Assembly: GCA_963662175.1 (NCBI GenBank)
Contig: OY759224.1
Location: 30,017,489 to 30,081,488 of the forward strand
Length of the DNA: 64,000 nt
DNA from: Aradus depressus
Lineage: Eukaryota; Arthropoda; Insecta; Hemiptera; Aradidae
Direction of reading: 5' to 3'
In this document: positions 29,471-37,924 of the stretch, one piece after another
How the letters are laid out: every line of letters starts with the position of its first letter
How positions within the stretch are numbered: position 1 is the stretch's first letter
Notes under the pieces: model-generated
The model's database searches: none
What the model saw: the letters and a program-made list of their open reading frames with translations, nothing else
Told to the model about the DNA's origin: nothing
Position numbers and translations under genes: made by a program

Positions 29471-31257
29471 ATCCGATATCGCTGAAATTTGACTGGTTAT
29501 GTCCTAAGTGGATTTTAGTTTTAAATACGAAATTTGATGTCGATACATTCATTACATCGGCAGTTATTGGGATTTTTGAATTGAGCCCCCACCCCGGAAC
29601 TCCCCCCTCCCCTCGGCCGATATCGCTGCAATTTGACTGGTTATGTCCTAAGTGGATTTTAGTTTTAAATACGAAATTTGATGTCGATACATTCATTACA
29701 TCGGCAGTTATTGGGATTTTTGAATTGAGCCCCCACCCCGGAACTCCCCCCTCCCCTCGGCCGATATCGCTGAAATTTGACTGGTTATGTCCTCCGTGAA
29801 TGTTAATTTTAAATACGAAATTTGATGTCGATACATTCATTACATCGGCAGTTATTGGGATTTTTGAATTGAGCCCCCACCCCGGAACTCCCCCCTCCCC
29901 TCGGCCGATATCGCTGCAATTTGACTGGTTAGGTCCTAAGTGGATTTTAGTTTTAAATACGAAATTTGATGTCGATACATTCATTACATCGGCAGTTATT
30001 GGGATTTTTGAATTGAGCCCCCACCCCGGAACTCCCCCCTCCCCTCGGCCGATATCGCTGCAATTTGACTGGTTATGTCCTAAGTGGATTTTAGTTTTAA
30101 ATACGAAATTTGATGTCGATACATTCATTACATCGGCAGTTATTGGGATTTTTGAATTGAGCCCCCACCCCGGAACTCCCCCCTCCCCTCGGCCGATATC
30201 GCTGAAATTTGACTGGTTATGTCCTCCGTGAATGTTAATTTTAAATACGAAATTTGATGTTGATACATTCATTACATCGCCAGTTACTGGGATTTTTAAA
30301 TTCAGACTCGCTTATCTACCCATTCTCTTCCACCGGCTTCTATACTTCTATGCTGAGACGGGGTTTGTTACTATGTTTGTTCCAGCATCACGCCCAAACG
30401 GCTGCACGGATATTCATGAAACTTCACATGTAGCATCCTTTCAAGACCGATTGAATAATAGGCTATGTGGCGTCCCAAAATTTCGAACGGGAGGGGGGGT
30501 TGTAAGGGGGGGCTATGCATAAAAATAATGCCAACTCATTAATTAATGTTCGGATTGTCATGAAATTTCATATGTAGTATTCTTGAAGGCCAAATAGAAA
30601 AAAAAGTGTGTGACGTCACAAAATTGTGAACGGGAGGGGGGTTGTGAATTTTTGAACTGAGTCCCCCCTCCCGGAACTCCCCCCTCCCCTCATCCGATAT
30701 CGCTGAAATTTGACTGGTTATGTCCTAAGTGGATTTTAGTTTTAAATACGAAATTTGATGTCGATACATTCATTACATCGCCAGTTATTGGGATTTTTAA
30801 ATTCAGATTCGCTTATCTACCCATTCTCTTCCACCGGCTTCTATACTTCTATACTGAAACGGGGTTTGTTTGTATGTTTGTTCCAGCATCACGCCCAAAC
30901 GGCTGGACGGATATTCATGAAACTTCACATGTAGCATCCTTTCAAGACCGATTGAATAATAGGCTATGTGGCGTCCCAAAATTTCGAACGGGAGGGGGGG
31001 TTGTAAGGGGGGGCTAAGCATAAAAATAATGCTAACTCATTAATTAATGTTCGGATTGTCATGAAATTTCATATGTAGTATTCTTGAAGGCCAAATAGAA
31101 AAAAAAGTGTGTGACGTCACAAAATTGTGAACGGGAGGGGGGTTGTGGATTTTGAACTGAGCCCCTCCCCGAAATTCCCCCCTCCCCTCAGCCGATATCG
31201 CTGACATTAGACTGGTTATGTCCTAAGTGAATGTTAGTTTTAAATACGAAATTCGGA
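29136..31257 (+). repeat. Right edge of the satellite: six-module then one-module unit
   Basis: The interval 29136-30355 is 1,219 bp with six C-rich boxes, the largest in the window. The next, 30355-30856, is 501 bp with one box, the smallest. After the last anchor the module is more diverged (C-box near 31161, ctgacattagactgg) and then runs into the Helentron 66-bp-type repeats near 31,258. Edge units being more diverged is usual for tandem arrays. Confidence 0.85.
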
Positions 31258-31806
31258 TTTGCAAGGTGCATACTATCTAAAGTGACCGGCGTTCTTAAGT
31301 AGGAACTAGCTGTGGTTCCAAGTGGCCCTAAGAACTTAATAGCTAGGCTGCCCGCCGTTGCAAGGCATATACTACGAGTAGCTGTGTGGCCCAGCGTTCC
31401 TGCACACGAACTACCTGTGGTGCGAAGCATTCCTAAGAACGTAATAGCTGTTGTGCCCAGCGGTTTTAAGCACACACTAGCTGTAGTGCCCAGCTGTTCC
31501 GAGCACTTACTAGCTGGGGTGGTACGCCGTTGCAAGACCGATACTAGCTGTGGTCACGAGCGTTCTTAAGTACGTACTGGCTAGGATGTCCAGCGATGCT
31601 AAGTATTTACTAGCTGTGGTTTCCGCCGTTGAAAGAGCACATACTAGCTGTGGTGTCTTCCGTTGAAGGACTATAAGCCTTATTCCATTTGAATAATTAA
31701 AAGTTATAACATCATGAATGTACTTTCGAAGAATTGAATAGGATTCGAATGAGAGATTAGAAGAAAAATTAAAATTCCCCGGGCAACGCCGGGTATTACT
31801 GCTTGT
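31258..31806 (+). mobile_element. Helentron 3' part closing the satellite
   Basis: The stretch begins with degenerate copies of the 66-bp Helentron repeat (phrases such as actagctgtggt, gcccagc and gttgcaag). A tail follows (gaaggactataagcctta, then ataattaaaagttataac) that also ends the elements at 53.9, 62.4 and 63.9 kb. The terminal hairpin ccccgggcaacgccggg is at 31777-31793, followed by tattactgct. No replicase/helicase is present, so it is a non-autonomous element. With the Helentron 5' sequence inside every satellite unit, this makes the whole 31.8-kb block formally one Helentron with an inflated interior. Confidence 0.85.
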
Positions 31807-32985
31807 TCCAAATATGATAAGAAAATTTCGGTCTGTCTTTGAACGCGATAACTCCCGATATAATGAATGCGACACGAAATTTTATATGTGAATTCAGAAC
31901 CCTCTAACGACGACACTTATTGTTTTTCAGGCAAATCGACCAAAGGGAAGGAGGGGATTAGGGGAGAGGCTTAACTCAAAAGCAGGAGGTCGAGCCACCG
32001 GAGCAAATCACCATTGGCCCTTACTTCTTCGAGAAAGTGCATGAGTTTGTATACCTCGGCTCTTCAGGTGACCGTGAACAACGACATGTCAGCCGAAGTA
32101 AAGCGAAGAACAGTGGCAACGAACAGGAGCTTCTTCGGCCTGAGGCATCATATAAGAAGTCGCCTCCTTTCAAGAAAAACAAAGTTGAAGCTTTATAAAA
32201 CGTTGATCCGCCCCATCCTAACATACGGGTCCGAGGCTTGGACTATCTCCAAGTCAGATGAACAACATCTTCTGGTCTTCGAAAGAAAGATCCTCCGCCC
32301 AATATATGGCCCAATACGCGATGGAGAAGACTGGAGACGACGCACGAACCAAGAAGTCTATTACCTCACCCAGGAACCAGACGTTATCATCACCAGAAAA
32401 TCATCAGGCTGGGAAGACTCAGGTGGGCCGGACATTTGGCCAGAATGGGCGAACATGAGATCCCGAGGAAGACGATGTCGGGCCGGCTTTACGGAACTAG
32501 ACGCGTCGGGAGGCCGAAGCTGAGATGGCAGGATGGTGTGGCGAATGATGCGAGGAGCCTGCTTGGAGTCCGACACTGGAGAGCAGCTGCACAAAATAGG
32601 GATAACTGGCGGACACTGTTGGAGGAGGCCTTGACTCATTAGTGGGTTGACGCGCCATTGTGAATGAATGAACTTAACTCAAAAACTGTAGTACCTGCCG
32701 TTGTAAAGAATTCATCGACACAAAAATTCATATGTGAATTTAAAACCCAATAAGGACGACACATTAATTTTCAGAGGCAGAAGAGAAGGAGGATCAGAGG
32801 GGGGCTCAACTCAATAACCGCAATAACTACTGATATGATGAATATATCTACACATTTGAAGTCAAAACCCAATGAGGACATAACCTGTCAAATTTCAGCT
32901 ATATCGACCGAAGGAAAGGGGTGTTCAGGGATGGTGGCTCAATTCGGAAACCCTAATAACTGATGAGATGGAATATATGAATTAC
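31807..32985 (-). repeat. Element X copy, minus strand, split by a LINE
   Basis: The parts 31807-31981 and 32673-32985 together hold the minus-strand form of element X: a start with cgataactcccgatat, then three diverged modules of about 130-144 bp. Each module has aattttatatgtgaattc-type and aaccgccgttgtaatgaatg-type segments and a G-rich box. Read on the minus strand the modules match the satellite module (cattacatcggcagttat, tttttgagttgagcccc). A LINE fragment interrupts it at 31982-32672. Confidence 0.75.
31982..32672 (+). pseudogene. 5'-truncated RTE-like LINE remnant
   Basis: Three reading frames must be combined to follow the C-terminal part of a non-LTR retrotransposon protein. Frame 1 ends with FEKVHEFVYLGSS near 32066. 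Frame 2 carries AEVKRRTVATNRSFFGLR and LIRPILTYGSEAWT to about 32405. Frame 3 carries ARMGEHEIPRK, GRPKLRWQDGV and WRTLLEEALTH, ending at 32642. This is the thumb and C-terminal region typical of insect endonuclease-reverse transcriptases of RTE-like type; the catalytic RT core and endonuclease are absent. At least two frameshifts make it dead. It ends in a gaatgaatgaa tail, and a 12-bp duplication, cttaactcaaaa, lies at 31970-31981 and 32673-32684. The clade is from motif recall only. Confidence 0.85.
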
Positions 32986-33009
32986 TAGTACGTTACCTGA
33001 TCTTGTACG

Positions 33010-33176
33010 GAGTAACTTTAAGCAGGCTAGTAACGTTATCTGTCCAGTTAGTAACTTTAAGCAGGTTAGTAACGTATCTGTCCGGTTAGTAACTTTAAGC
33101 AGGTTAGTAAAGTTATCTGTCCAGTTAGTAACTTTAAGCAGGTTAGTAAGGTTATATATCCGGTTAATAACTTTAA
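33010..33176. repeat. Minisatellite, 38-39 bp, about four copies
   Basis: The segment gtaactttaagcagg recurs at about 33011, 33049, 33087 and 33126, with a partial copy at 33165. Copies differ by a few bases (ctagtaacg, ttagtaacg, ttagtaaag, ttagtaagg). The short minus-strand frame it creates is a by-product. The flanks 32986-33009 and 33177-33330 are AT-rich with nothing recognised. Confidence 0.85.
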
Positions 33177-33330
33177 TGATACTTAACATTTTTACATATT
33201 TACGAAAGTAATACGAACTTAATTCGTAACGGTAAAAGTATTATTCAAATCGGTCAAGTACTTTTCGAAATTATCACAAAGACACAAACAAACTTTCTCT
33301 TTTATGTATTACTATAATTCGTTATTGTGC

Positions 33331-33885
33331 ATCATGCCCGGGCTTCAACTAAGAGATCATATCGCCTACTACCAGAAAGTCTCTGTCGCTCTGGAGAACA
33401 TTTCAGACGCAGCGCTTGGGTTGGCTAATCTGCATTTTCCAGTATGAAATTCATTAAAAACAAGTACAGGAACCGGTTGACTGATGAACATTTGGACAAC
33501 TGCATTCGAATGGCTGCTACAACATATGAGCTTAACATTAAAACAATTGTTGATGACAAAAAAGAGCCACCCCTCACATTGAACTATATTTTCCTAATGC
33601 AAATATTTTGTTATATAAATTCTTATGCTATTAATTGCAATGTTAGAAATTACATTTAATTAATTTTTTTAAATTAGATTTAATATAAACTAGAAATGTA
33701 TATTTATAGGTAATAAACAACTGTGTGATTTAAACAAAAACATGTATTCCTCCCCCTCCTACTTTGTTGGGTAGCTCACAGTAAAGTTTATGAGCTGTAA
33801 GGTAGCTCAGTCGTTTAAAAGTTTGGCGACCACTGACCTAGGCTATGGGTCTTTAACGAGTACCTGATATCGCACAGACCTGACA
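33331..33885 (-). mobile_element. tRNA-derived SINE fragment split by a hAT remnant
   Basis: The segment catgcccgggcttcaac through gtcgctctgg (33331-33394) matches the 3' part of the SINE on the minus strand. The segment gggtctttaacgagtacct (near 33846-33866) matches its middle. About 75 bp of SINE expected between them are missing, and about 440 bp of hAT-related sequence sits there. The head of the SINE is gone. Confidence 0.6.
33405..33836 (+). pseudogene. hAT transposase C-terminal remnant with one terminal repeat
   Basis: In frame from about 33429, SAFSSM followed by KNKYRNRLTDEHL and IRMAATTY is the conserved C-terminal end of hAT-family transposases of the ZBED/GTF2IRD2-like type, part of the dimerisation region. 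The frame is closed upstream by a stop at 33426, so the catalytic part is absent. At 33818-33836 aaaagtttggcgaccactg is, on the minus strand, a typical hAT end starting cagtggtcgccaaac. The left end is lost. The remnant lies inside a SINE copy. Confidence 0.75.
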
Positions 33886-34250
33886 AAGCACCATTTTCTG
33901 ATTCTCTTCAGTATTCGGAGAAAACATAATTAATTAATGAGATTTTTAATAATTTTATAGCCAAGTCATATCTTAAACATTTTAAATTGAGATTTTTTTA
34001 AGTAAATTGCGAAAAATTTACTAACTGTTATTTTTAGTAAATTCAGTCGGTTGAAACAAAGAAAATTTAATGAACTGAAGACCAAAAATGACATCTTTGT
34101 CCGATAAGATAAATTAAAAGAGTTCCAAATATACAAATTATTTTTGGATCGGAATGCACCGCCCGATCCAGCTGGATATAGATCCCTTCAGATCAGAACT
34201 GGAATAAGTACTTTTGAATTGTAAAAGCCGTAGCATGGAAGTATCTAATT
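33886..34250. other. AT-rich interval, nothing recognised
   Basis: No reading frame with recognisable similarity and no clear repeat was seen, only A/T runs and an isolated GC-richer patch near 34140-34200. Confidence 0.5.
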
Positions 34251-34272
34251 CGGATTTAAAAAAAAAAATAGG

Positions 34273-35083
34273 TGGATCACAAGCATTGTACTTCCCCATA
34301 AAGAAATAATCAATTAAGTGTTTGCTCTCCCTCTAAATCCAATTGATCATTGTTGCCTTATATAGGACTTGTGAATCCTTAAATTAAATTTTGTGTCCAT
34401 AACTTCATTACATTGGCAGTTATTGGGGTTTTTGAGTTGAGTCCCCCCCCCCTCCCCCCTTGCCCCCCTTCCCTTCTCCCAACGCAAAAAAGTAATGTGT
34501 CGTCCTTATGGGATTTTGAAGTCACATATGGAATTTTGTGCTGATACATACATTACAACGGGAGTTGTTAGAGTTTTCGAGTTAAGCCTCCCTCTAACCT
34601 CCGTGCCCTTTGGCCGATTTGGCTGAAAAGGTATTGATGTTCTCGATAGGGAGTTCTGTATATACACATATAAAATTTCATATGTGATAGTAAGATGTTG
34701 TGAGACGAGATTTCTAATAGAAATAAAAGATGTTGTCTTCACACTGTTTTATTTTACACCAGAACCGATTTTCGACGCAACAGCGTCATCATCAGTAGTT
34801 GTTTTCTAACCGCTGTGCTGTGTGGGTGGGATGAACCACTGATGATGACGCTGTTGCGTCGAAAACCGGTTCTGATGTAAAATAAAACAGTGGGAAGACA
34901 ACATCTTAATTTCTATCATATAAAATTTCGTAAGGACACATTCATTCTATCGGGAGTTATCGTGTTCACAGACTTTTTTTCGAATCTAGAGGTCAAAAAA
35001 ATGAAATTCCGTTGAAAACTCCATATCGAATTTTTGACCGATTACATAACTTCCCCCATACTACTTCGTTTAGCTGGGGAAGA
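34273..35083 (+). repeat. Element X copy, plus strand, with foldback insertion
   Basis: It starts with ttgtacttccccat, aatcaattaagtg and ctctccctct, the left end shared with copies at 39.95, 40.55, 43.76 and 44.99 kb. Modules with cattacattggcagttat, gagttgagtccccccc and catacattacaacgggag follow. It ends with ggagttatcgtgttcacag, aattccgttgaaaactcc, gattacataacttccccc and tagctggggaag. A foldback element interrupts it near 34668-34930. No coding capacity. Confidence 0.8.
34682..34918. mobile_element. Foldback (long inverted repeat) element in X
   Basis: Left arm gatgttgtcttcacactg through gcgtcatcatcagt (about 34729-34798) is nearly the exact reverse complement of actgatgatgacgctgtt through gaagacaacatctt (about 34842-34909), with a loop of about 43 bp. 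The X sequence catataaaatttc occurs on both sides (about 34667 and 34918), so it may be the target duplication. On each arm the string ctgatgatgacgc is followed, after a short loop, by gcgtcgaaaac, which resembles a hammerhead-type core with one extra base. No protein is encoded. Confidence 0.75.
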
Positions 35084-35233
35084 AAAAAAAAAAAAGTATA
35101 ATATGGAAATCCGTTAATTTTATGCAGCTTCTCTACGGATTCTTATTTCCGTAAAATAATATCATTGCTGTATTTCTTTCGAAGACCAGACGCACACAGA
35201 TAATTAGAAATGGTAATATAATATAGTACATTA

Positions 35234-35370
35234 TCTGGGAGGTAAAAACCTTGGATACGCCGTCCTTCGGGTGGGGCGGTAAGCGATGGTCATGAGCCTA
35301 TCGATATGAGCTATTTGTCAGGTATCTGCTTAAGCAAAATTTAGGACTCCCACAAAGAAGGGATAAGAGC
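35234..35370 (+). mobile_element. SINE body fragment without its tRNA head
   Basis: The segments tatctgggaggtaaaa, cgccgtccttcgggtggg, gtaagcgatggtca and aaaatttaggactccca follow in the order found in complete SINE copies on the plus strand. Several point changes and an internal deletion mark it as old. Confidence 0.8.
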
Positions 35371-35550
35371 ATTGGATGCTTAGGTTCATAGGTGTACACA
35401 CCAACCCTCCCAATATCATAATAATAACATTTAGACTCCATTAACAGGACAAAGTGTCTGTATCACTTTTCACTTCCTTTTCCTGGCAACATTTCAGGGC
35501 CAGACAATAATTATATACATTTCACTCAATGTATATATTTTTTTTATATG

Positions 35551-35745
35551 TTCCCAGCTGTATTGAGGAAGTTATGTAAATGGTCAAAAATTGTATATAA
35601 AAAAAAAAAAAAAAAAATTGTGAATATGTAAATTTTATATTGAGATGACCCGGAGTAAGACACTATCGTATTTCAGCCAAATTAGCTGAAGAAAAGGACT
35701 TAGAGGGAGAGCGGAAACATGAAAATTAATTGTGCTGGGGAAGTA
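35551..35745 (-). repeat. Internally deleted element X, minus strand
   Basis: It opens with ttcccagctgtattgagg and agttatgtaaatggtcaaa, the right end of X in reverse, has a long A run (35602-35619), and closes with gagagcggaaac, aattaattgtgctggggaag, the left end in reverse. All C-rich modules are missing. It gives the ends of X as short inverted cttccccagc/gctggggaag. Confidence 0.65.
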
Positions 35746-35817
35746 AATTGCCAGTTATTCACCTGTTTTTTTTTTTTTATTTACTAATATAAGATCGAAA
35801 AATCATGGCCGTGTGAC

Positions 35818-35865
35818 TTTAACAATTAGGTCATATCGCCTACTACCAGAGCGCTTTTTCATAGG
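35818..35865 (-). mobile_element. Short SINE 3' fragment
   Basis: The string aggtcatatcgcctactacc followed by agagcgctttttc matches the 3' part of the SINE on the minus strand. Nothing else of the element is left. The next 400 bases (35866-36290) hold no recognised feature. Confidence 0.75.
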
Positions 35866-36374
35866 AAATATTAATTTCTCCAAAATGTTAATAGATACTT
35901 CTTTGTTTTGAGAATTTTATGCTCTCTAATTTTGATAATAACAACTTCTTTCGTACGAGCTATAGATTACGAGATATTTACAAACAACTGAAAAAAGCAA
36001 AAAACAAATTGTCATTGTTTAAGAATAATAAATAATATTAATTATATATTACCCGGAAAATGAATATATCGCTCATGTATTTCTAAAATGACCCAAGTCA
36101 AAAATCTGCATTTTTGAGTTATCACCATGGTAAGAATTGGGAAAACGTCCTTTGTCAAATATCAAAAGTGAACCAAGTTAACTTCAAATCCCGCCCGCCA
36201 GAGAGCATTTTTGTCGCTCTTCATGTTTAGAGGCTCCCCCACACTGAGTGATATATTATCAGTTGAGTATCGAATCTTGTCGTGTATGAGTATTAAAAAC
36301 TTGAAAACTGTGTCTGAAATTTTGAATAAATTATTAGTTGTGTAATTGTTTTTTTGTTAAGCTCCTGATTACAA

Positions 36375-36650
36375 AAAATGAAAAAAAAAAATATATATAT
36401 ACGTATGTCTGAGTGTGTATCTGTGAACACGATAACTCCCGATAGAATGAATGTATCGAAACAAAATTTTATATGTGAATCTGGAACCATCTAAGGAAGA
36501 CAACTATTGATTTTCAGTCAAATCGGCCTGAAGAAAAGGGGTGATAAGAATGAGGCTTAACACAAAAACTCTAATAACTGCCATTGTAATGAATGTATTG
36601 ACACGAAATTTTATATGTAAATTCAAAGCCCTATTAGTTATATATTGAAT
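36375..36650 (-). repeat. Element X fragment, minus strand
   Basis: The segments gaacacgataactcccgata, gaatgaatgtatcgaaac, ttttatatgtgaatctgg, then gtgataagaatgaggctt and gccattgtaatgaatgt show the right half of X in reverse with two modules. An A run and a short TA stretch lie at its left edge. Confidence 0.75.
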
Positions 36651-36752
36651 TTTGAATTTTTTTATTGTATCTATTGCTTTCAAGAGCTGGGGAAGGGCTT
36701 TAAAGAAATTGATTAATTTATGAGTTATACTTGTTTCAAAAAGAGTAATCAA

Positions 36753-37023
36753 GATTAGGTTAGGTTAGGTTTTATGACTCATGCTCGGGCTTTAACTACG
36801 AGGTCATATCGCCTACTACCAGAGCGCTCCTTCGTCACTCTGGTGGACATGAGCCCGACTGACATCGTACAGGCTCGGGACCATCGCTTAACGTCCCATC
36901 CGAAGGACGGCGTGCTTAAGTTTATTTTACCTCCCACATAAAATGGAGCCTCGGTCAGGTTTCGAACCCACGTTCTTGAGCTCAGAAGGCAAGCACGCAT
37001 ACCACTGAGCTACCGGCGCCCTC
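36753..37023 (-). mobile_element. tRNA-derived SINE with 12-bp target duplication
   Basis: Read on the minus strand it starts gagggcgccggtagctcagt (RNA polymerase III A box), has a B box in gggttcgaaacc form near 36960, the shared body (cgtccttcggatgggacgtt), and ends in ataaaacctaacctaacctaatc. The duplication aagagtaatcaa is at 36741-36752 and 37024-37035. A stretch of about 75 bp of the body, present in the copy at 42.6 kb, is absent. The tail is the pentamer AACCT, the same unit as the common insect telomere repeat. Confidence 0.9.
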
Positions 37024-37035
37024 AAGAGTAATCAA

Positions 37036-37337
37036 TGTTAAGTTGTTCCAAATATTTCTTTCTTCATGGTATCATAATCACGATTGGTGTTGCTGAGAGG
37101 GAAAATAATTATATTTTTTCTAATGACCATTAACGTTTCAAATATAAACAGCTCAGCTAATGACATCATTTTATGTTTATTAAATATTTCTCTGCAGCTT
37201 CTTCTTTGATAAATATTATTTATTATTCTTAGAGATTTCTTTTGAAGTCTGAAAATATTAGCACTAGAACTAGAGAAGCTAAAAGGTTTTTTAAATGTTA
37301 AAAAAACAACACAGGAGCTTAATTTCACAGGTTGCAA
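37036..37337 (-). pseudogene. LINE reverse-transcriptase C-terminal remnant
   Basis: A 99-codon minus-strand frame contains IFRLQKKSLRIINN, RRSCREIFNKHKMMSLAELF and IFETLMVIRKN. This pattern (a basic QKK-RII segment, then CR-LF-KH and a hydrophobic YI/FE helix) is the C-terminal part of many insect non-LTR reverse transcriptases. The catalytic domain is not in the window next to it. The SINE at 36.75 kb abuts its end. Assignment is from memory of the family and is tentative. Confidence 0.55.
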
Positions 37338-37917
37338 AATAAAATATAGTCTGAGATCTCACAGACTGATACAAACATCAGTTGTGACTGAGATGGGGAA
37401 CAGGAATAACATATCTGTCCCCATTCATGAACTTTTAAATTGTTTTTAAATAGTTTTATACAAGTTCATTTTAATTTTTAAGTGTTATTTATTAAAACAT
37501 TTTAAATTATGTTGTTTTTCCAAATTATTTTACCAGATTGCCTGATGATTGATGATGAGGGCAACCTCGAAAGACGGCTAGCAAAAATTAATAAAAATCT
37601 GTGAAAGGTTAGAGTATATTGTATTTTGAAACCTGTAAAATATTTTTCACTATATCAGTCATCTTCAGAGCTTAAATTGTGCAGTTTGAGTTAATCCTGG
37701 TTTAACGAATTACCATTGGTAGTCTTAATACAATAAAAGTGTCACGTAATCCTACCATTGCCTTTTAAATAATTCACGCCATTTAAACTATTGCAAGATT
37801 TGCATAATAGTCAGACGACTGATGCATATCAATTAACTAACTATATTAATCCAAATTGTATTAACTGCACTACATTATTCATATTTTAATTCACTATCAA
37901 TTAAGTGTTTTTACTTC
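37338..37917. other. AT-rich interval with a Penelope-like motif
   Basis: Mostly A/T-rich sequence without recognisable reading frames. At 37542-37573 cctgatgattgatgatgagg followed by gcaacctcgaaagacgg resembles the stem-and-GAAA motif found near the ends of Penelope-like elements, but with an extra base in the core. Nothing else is recognised. Confidence 0.4.
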
Positions 37918-37924
37918 TACAGCT

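Larger units (their letters stand above)
1..31257 (+). repeat. Chimeric higher-order satellite (about 790-bp unit)
   Basis: The whole stretch is one tandem array, already under way at base 1. The anchor gaaacgggg (gagacgggg twice) recurs at 121, 913, 1703, 2494, 3290, 4083, 4872, 5803, 6592, 7381 and so on to 30856, 39 times in all. A unit has three parts. First is about 310 bp closely matching the 5' end of the Helentrons at 51.6, 59.1 and 62.5 kb. Second come one to six 144-bp modules, each with a C-rich box. Third is a module ending in a linker of about 65 bp (gcttatctacccattctc and following) not seen elsewhere in the window. Intervals cluster at 501, 646-659, 789-808, 931, 1078-1090 and 1219 bp. 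All units point the same way. Many apparent reading frames lie in the array, but they are by-products of a unit length divisible by three; I see no gene. A heterochromatic location is a guess from the structure. Confidence 0.97.

Noticed and set aside
324..30522. Dozens of reading frames of 60-270 codons in the satellite, on both strands, with repeated protein motifs
   Set aside because: They repeat with the 144-bp module, overlap each other on opposite strands, and are broken by poly-C length changes. They are by-products of a repeat length divisible by three.
1..31257. Bacterial or organellar origin of the window
   Set aside because: SINEs, LINEs with poly-A, Helentrons and TA microsatellites are typical of arthropod nuclear DNA; no bacterial operon, ribosome binding site or organellar gene was seen.
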